From NCBI GenBank assembly GCA_902490325.1, contig CABUDJ010000084.1:1-7315 (forward strand): a DNA stretch of 7,315 bases. The letters are read 5' to 3'. Each line of letters begins with the position of its first letter. The first letter of the stretch is position 1. Source of the DNA: an uncultured Collinsella sp. Lineage in GTDB: Bacteria > Actinomycetota > Coriobacteriia > Coriobacteriales > Coriobacteriaceae. The position numbers were made by a program, and so were the translations under genes. Shown piece after piece: positions 5,588-7,315 of the stretch. Under the pieces are notes generated by a model, which had not been told where the DNA came from, did no database searches, and saw only the letters and a list, made by a program, of their open reading frames with translations.

Positions 5588-7195
5588 CTATCCGCACACA
5601 CCGCATTTTGCACAGGCCGAAAGTGCGGCCGGAGCCTGCGCGATGCCGCCCTTTGCCGTCTCGCGCAGCGTGGCCGGCAACGCGTGGCCCACTGAGAGCA
5701 TGACATGTGCCATCTGGTCAAACGGCACCAGGCTCTTAATGCCTGCGAGGGCGAGTTGTGCCGAGCTAAAGGCCGCTGCCACGCCGATGGCGTTGCGGTT
5801 TTGGCAGGGCACCTCCACGAGGCCACCGACGGGGTCACAAACGAGGCCCAGCAGGTTACTCAGCGCGATGGAACTGGCGTCAAGCGCCTGCTCGGGCGTG
5901 CCGCCGAGCATCTGCACCAGCGCGGCGGCTGCCATGGCGGCGGCGCTTCCGACCTCGGCTTGGCAGCCGCCCTCGGCGCCGGCAACGCAGGCGCTTGTGG
6001 TGAGGTTGAGGCCGATGGCGGCTGCGCAGTAGAGCGCGTCCATGACTTGCTCGTCGTCGAGCTGAAGGTGATCGGCGAGCGCCAGCACGCAGCCGGGCAC
6101 GACACCCGCGGATCCTGCCGTCGGAGCTGCGACGATCACGCCCATGGTGGCGGAGCGCTCGAGCACGGCCATGGCGCGGGCCACGGCTTCGGTCTGGACG
6201 GGGCCCATCAGGCTTTCACTCAAATCGTTGCAGCGGGTTGCTTCGACGAGCTTGGCCTCGCCGCCGATAAGCCCGCCGAGCGAGCGCTGCGGATTGGCGA
6301 TGGGGGCCGTTGTCTCCTCGCGCATGACGTCGAGCACGCGGCGCATGGCGGCGACGGCGTGGGCCTCGCCGGTCAGACGTGCCTCGCGAACGGCCATGAC
6401 GGCACCGATGCTGAGTCCCAGTTCCTCGCACGCATCGAGCAGCTGCTCGCCGTCGTCGAAGATCTCCTTAGCCGAGACGCCGGGGGAGAGCGACGAGGCA
6501 GAACCGGGGAGCTCGATAAAGGTCGCGTAATCGACATTGTCGAGCTTGCGGAGCATGGGGACGACGGTGTCGTCGGGCGCGCCGTCGGTCTCAAAGACGG
6601 AGTAGGCCTGGCCGCCCACTTCGGTGCGGTAGGTGCGGCAGAAGGCGATGTTCACGTGTGCGTAGGCGAGCAGGTTGGTGAGCGCGGCGAGTACACCGGG
6701 GACGTCCTTGTGCGCCACGAAGAGCGTGGAGTACATGCCCGAGATGTCGACGCCGACGCCGTTAATGCGGCTGATGCGCATCTTGCCGCCGCCCAGGCTC
6801 TCGCCGCGGACCTGTGCCGTGGCGCCCGTGTCGTCGACCATGTCGATGTCGACGGTATTGGGGTGGATGGAGGCGTCGTCGCCCTTGATGTCAAAGTGAT
6901 ATTCTAGGCCCTGCTCGCGCGCGAGGTCGAAGGCCTGCTTGATGTTCTCGTCATCGGTGTCGAGGCCCAGGATGCCCGCGACGAGCGCACGGTCGGTGCC
7001 GTGGCCGCGGTAGGTGTGGGCGAAGGAGTTCCACAGGCCAAAGGTGACTTTGGTGATGCGGCCTTCCAGCAGGCTGGCGGCAACTTGGGCGCACCGCAGG
7101 GCGCCGGCGGTGTGCGATGAGCTGGGGCCGACCATGACGGGGCCCAAGATTTCGAATGCCGAGGTCGTAGCTAGTGTTTGCGGCTTGCCTGCCAT
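5588..7195 (-). CDS. sdaA: L-serine ammonia-lyase (L-serine dehydratase), iron-sulfur type, fused beta-ACT-alpha
   Basis: This 535-residue cytoplasmic enzyme converts L-serine to pyruvate and ammonia with a 4Fe-4S cluster. The beta-type domain comes first (1-150, GPSSSHTAGALR at 23-34, HPNT at 111-114), then an ACT-like regulatory domain (about 151-230), then the alpha-type catalytic domain (about 235-535). Three cluster cysteines are recognisable: C411 in AGAEGGCQAEVG, C453 in GLVCDPVGG and C464 in VEVPCQNRNAIG. Their spacing (42 and 11) equals that recalled for the Legionella enzyme (C343, C385, C396). Many Firmicutes encode the two parts as separate sdaAB and sdaAA; here they are one chain. 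The C-terminus, ACAKCGVCG, has three cysteines; in the Legionella structure a terminal cysteine caps the cluster. AGGAG (7201-7205) 5 nt before the ATG at 7195 sets the start, not the longer frame from GTG 7309. A terminator follows at 5543-5569. Confidence 0.95.
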   Translation of the reverse strand: MAGKPQTLATTSAFEILGPVMVGPSSSHTAGALRCAQVAASLLEGRITKVTFGLWNSFAHTYRGHGTDRALVAGILGLDTDDENIKQAFDLAREQGLEYHFDIKGDDASIHPNTVDIDMVDDTGATAQVRGESLGGGKMRISRINGVGVDISGMYSTLFVAHKDVPGVLAALTNLLAYAHVNIAFCRTYRTEVGGQAYSVFETDGAPDDTVVPMLRKLDNVDYATFIELPGSASSLSPGVSAKEIFDDGEQLLDACEELGLSIGAVMAVREARLTGEAHAVAAMRRVLDVMREETTAPIANPQRSLGGLIGGEAKLVEATRCNDLSESLMGPVQTEAVARAMAVLERSATMGVIVAAPTAGSAGVVPGCVLALADHLQLDDEQVMDALYCAAAIGLNLTTSACVAGAEGGCQAEVGSAAAMAAAALVQMLGGTPEQALDASSIALSNLLGLVCDPVGGLVEVPCQNRNAIGVAAAFSSAQLALAGIKSLVPFDQMAHVMLSVGHALPATLRETAKGGIAQAPAALSACAKCGVCG

Positions 7196-7200
7196 GGGTG

Positions 7201-7205
7201 CTCCT
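7201..7205 (-). promoter_or_regulatory. Ribosome binding site of sdaA
   Basis: AGGAG with a 5-nt spacer (CACCC) precedes the ATG at 7193-7195. The protein then starts MAGKPQTLATTSAFEILGPV, which leads straight into the conserved beta domain and agrees with family starts. Confidence 0.8.
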
Positions 7206-7211
7206 GTTCTA

Positions 7212-7259
7212 TCCCGTCGTTCCGAGGGGCGGGGCATACTTGTCCCGTCGTTCCGAGGG
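7212..7259. repeat. Pair of identical 17-bp direct repeats in the sdaA leader
   Basis: TCCCGTCGTTCCGAGGG occurs at 7212-7228 and again at 7243-7259, with starts 31 bp apart (about three DNA turns). Each copy is itself an imperfect palindrome: CCC, a bulged G, TCG, loop TTC, CGA, GGG. On the minus-strand mRNA these would be two identical hairpins, the nearer ending 16 nt before the start codon and close to the ribosome binding site. They could be paired protein-binding sites, RNA hairpins acting on translation, or copies of a dispersed repeat. The remaining 7260-7315 shows no gene or promoter I can defend. Confidence 0.75.
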
Positions 7260-7315
7260 CTTTGGTATTTGGTCGCCTGCTCTACAGTCCTGGCTCGCAC
7301 GGAGGCCACATTAAG

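Noticed and set aside
5705..6907. Long plus-strand open frame (400 codons) opposite sdaA
   Set aside because: It is antisense to a confidently identified enzyme. The translation is rich in His, Gly, Asp and Ala with no recognisable domain, typical of a shadow frame in GC-rich DNA.
7212..7259. A CRISPR array
   Set aside because: Only two 17-bp units with a 14-bp gap, no further units and no cas genes; too short for repeats and spacers.
7196..7309. An N-terminal extension of sdaA starting at GTG 7309
   Set aside because: The extra 38 residues would be encoded by the direct repeats and leader, lack a ribosome binding site and match nothing in the family. The ATG at 7195 has a well-placed AGGAG.
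7196..7315. A riboswitch (for example glycine) in the sdaA leader
   Set aside because: I looked for conserved aptamer cores and found only the two repeat hairpins; no recognisable riboswitch consensus is present.

Overview
The window looks like a chromosomal segment from a GC-rich, Gram-positive actinobacterium. Coriobacteriia, and Collinsella or a relative, is my best guess. This rests on gene content, on codon choice and on an exporter with no outer-membrane partner; it is an inference, not a sequence match. All five complete genes lie on the minus strand. In transcription order (right to left) they are: a fused iron-sulfur L-serine dehydratase (5588-7195), a membrane-anchored L,D-transpeptidase (3705-5438), and a three-gene MacAB-type exporter made of adaptor (2136-3572), ATPase (1363-2136) and FtsX/MacB-fold permease (152-1366).

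Right end (7196-7315): the leader of the serine dehydratase gene. It holds two identical 17-bp direct repeats set 31 bp apart, each able to fold into a small bulged hairpin, just ahead of a good ribosome binding site. The gene ends in a 10-bp-stem terminator at 5548-5569. A separate promoter with a perfect TATAAT box (5496-5501) then serves the L,D-transpeptidase, so these two genes are probably separate transcription units.

Middle (3573-3704): a 132-bp gap between the transpeptidase and the exporter. It contains a strong 12-bp-stem hairpin (3607-3636) with no clear U-tract. I could not find a convincing promoter for the exporter, so it may be expressed by read-through past this hairpin or from a promoter I cannot recognise. 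The three exporter genes are tightly coupled, with a TAATG junction at 2134-2138 and an ATGA junction at 1363-1366.

Left end (1-151): a possible C-terminal scrap of a plus-strand gene, convergent with the exporter, then a perfect 8-bp-stem hairpin (39-59) and a near-palindromic element of about 77 bp (67-143) with perfect 12-bp arms, starting 8 bp past the permease stop codon. It resembles a REP or MITE-type dispersed element.

Functionally, the transpeptidase (peptidoglycan 3-3 cross-linking or protein anchoring) and the MacAB-like exporter both act at the cell envelope and may belong to one stress or antimicrobial-resistance programme. The serine dehydratase (L-serine to pyruvate and ammonia) is metabolic and probably only a neighbour. 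The protein families are all known. I see no wholly new system; the items most worth following are the non-coding repeats and hairpins.
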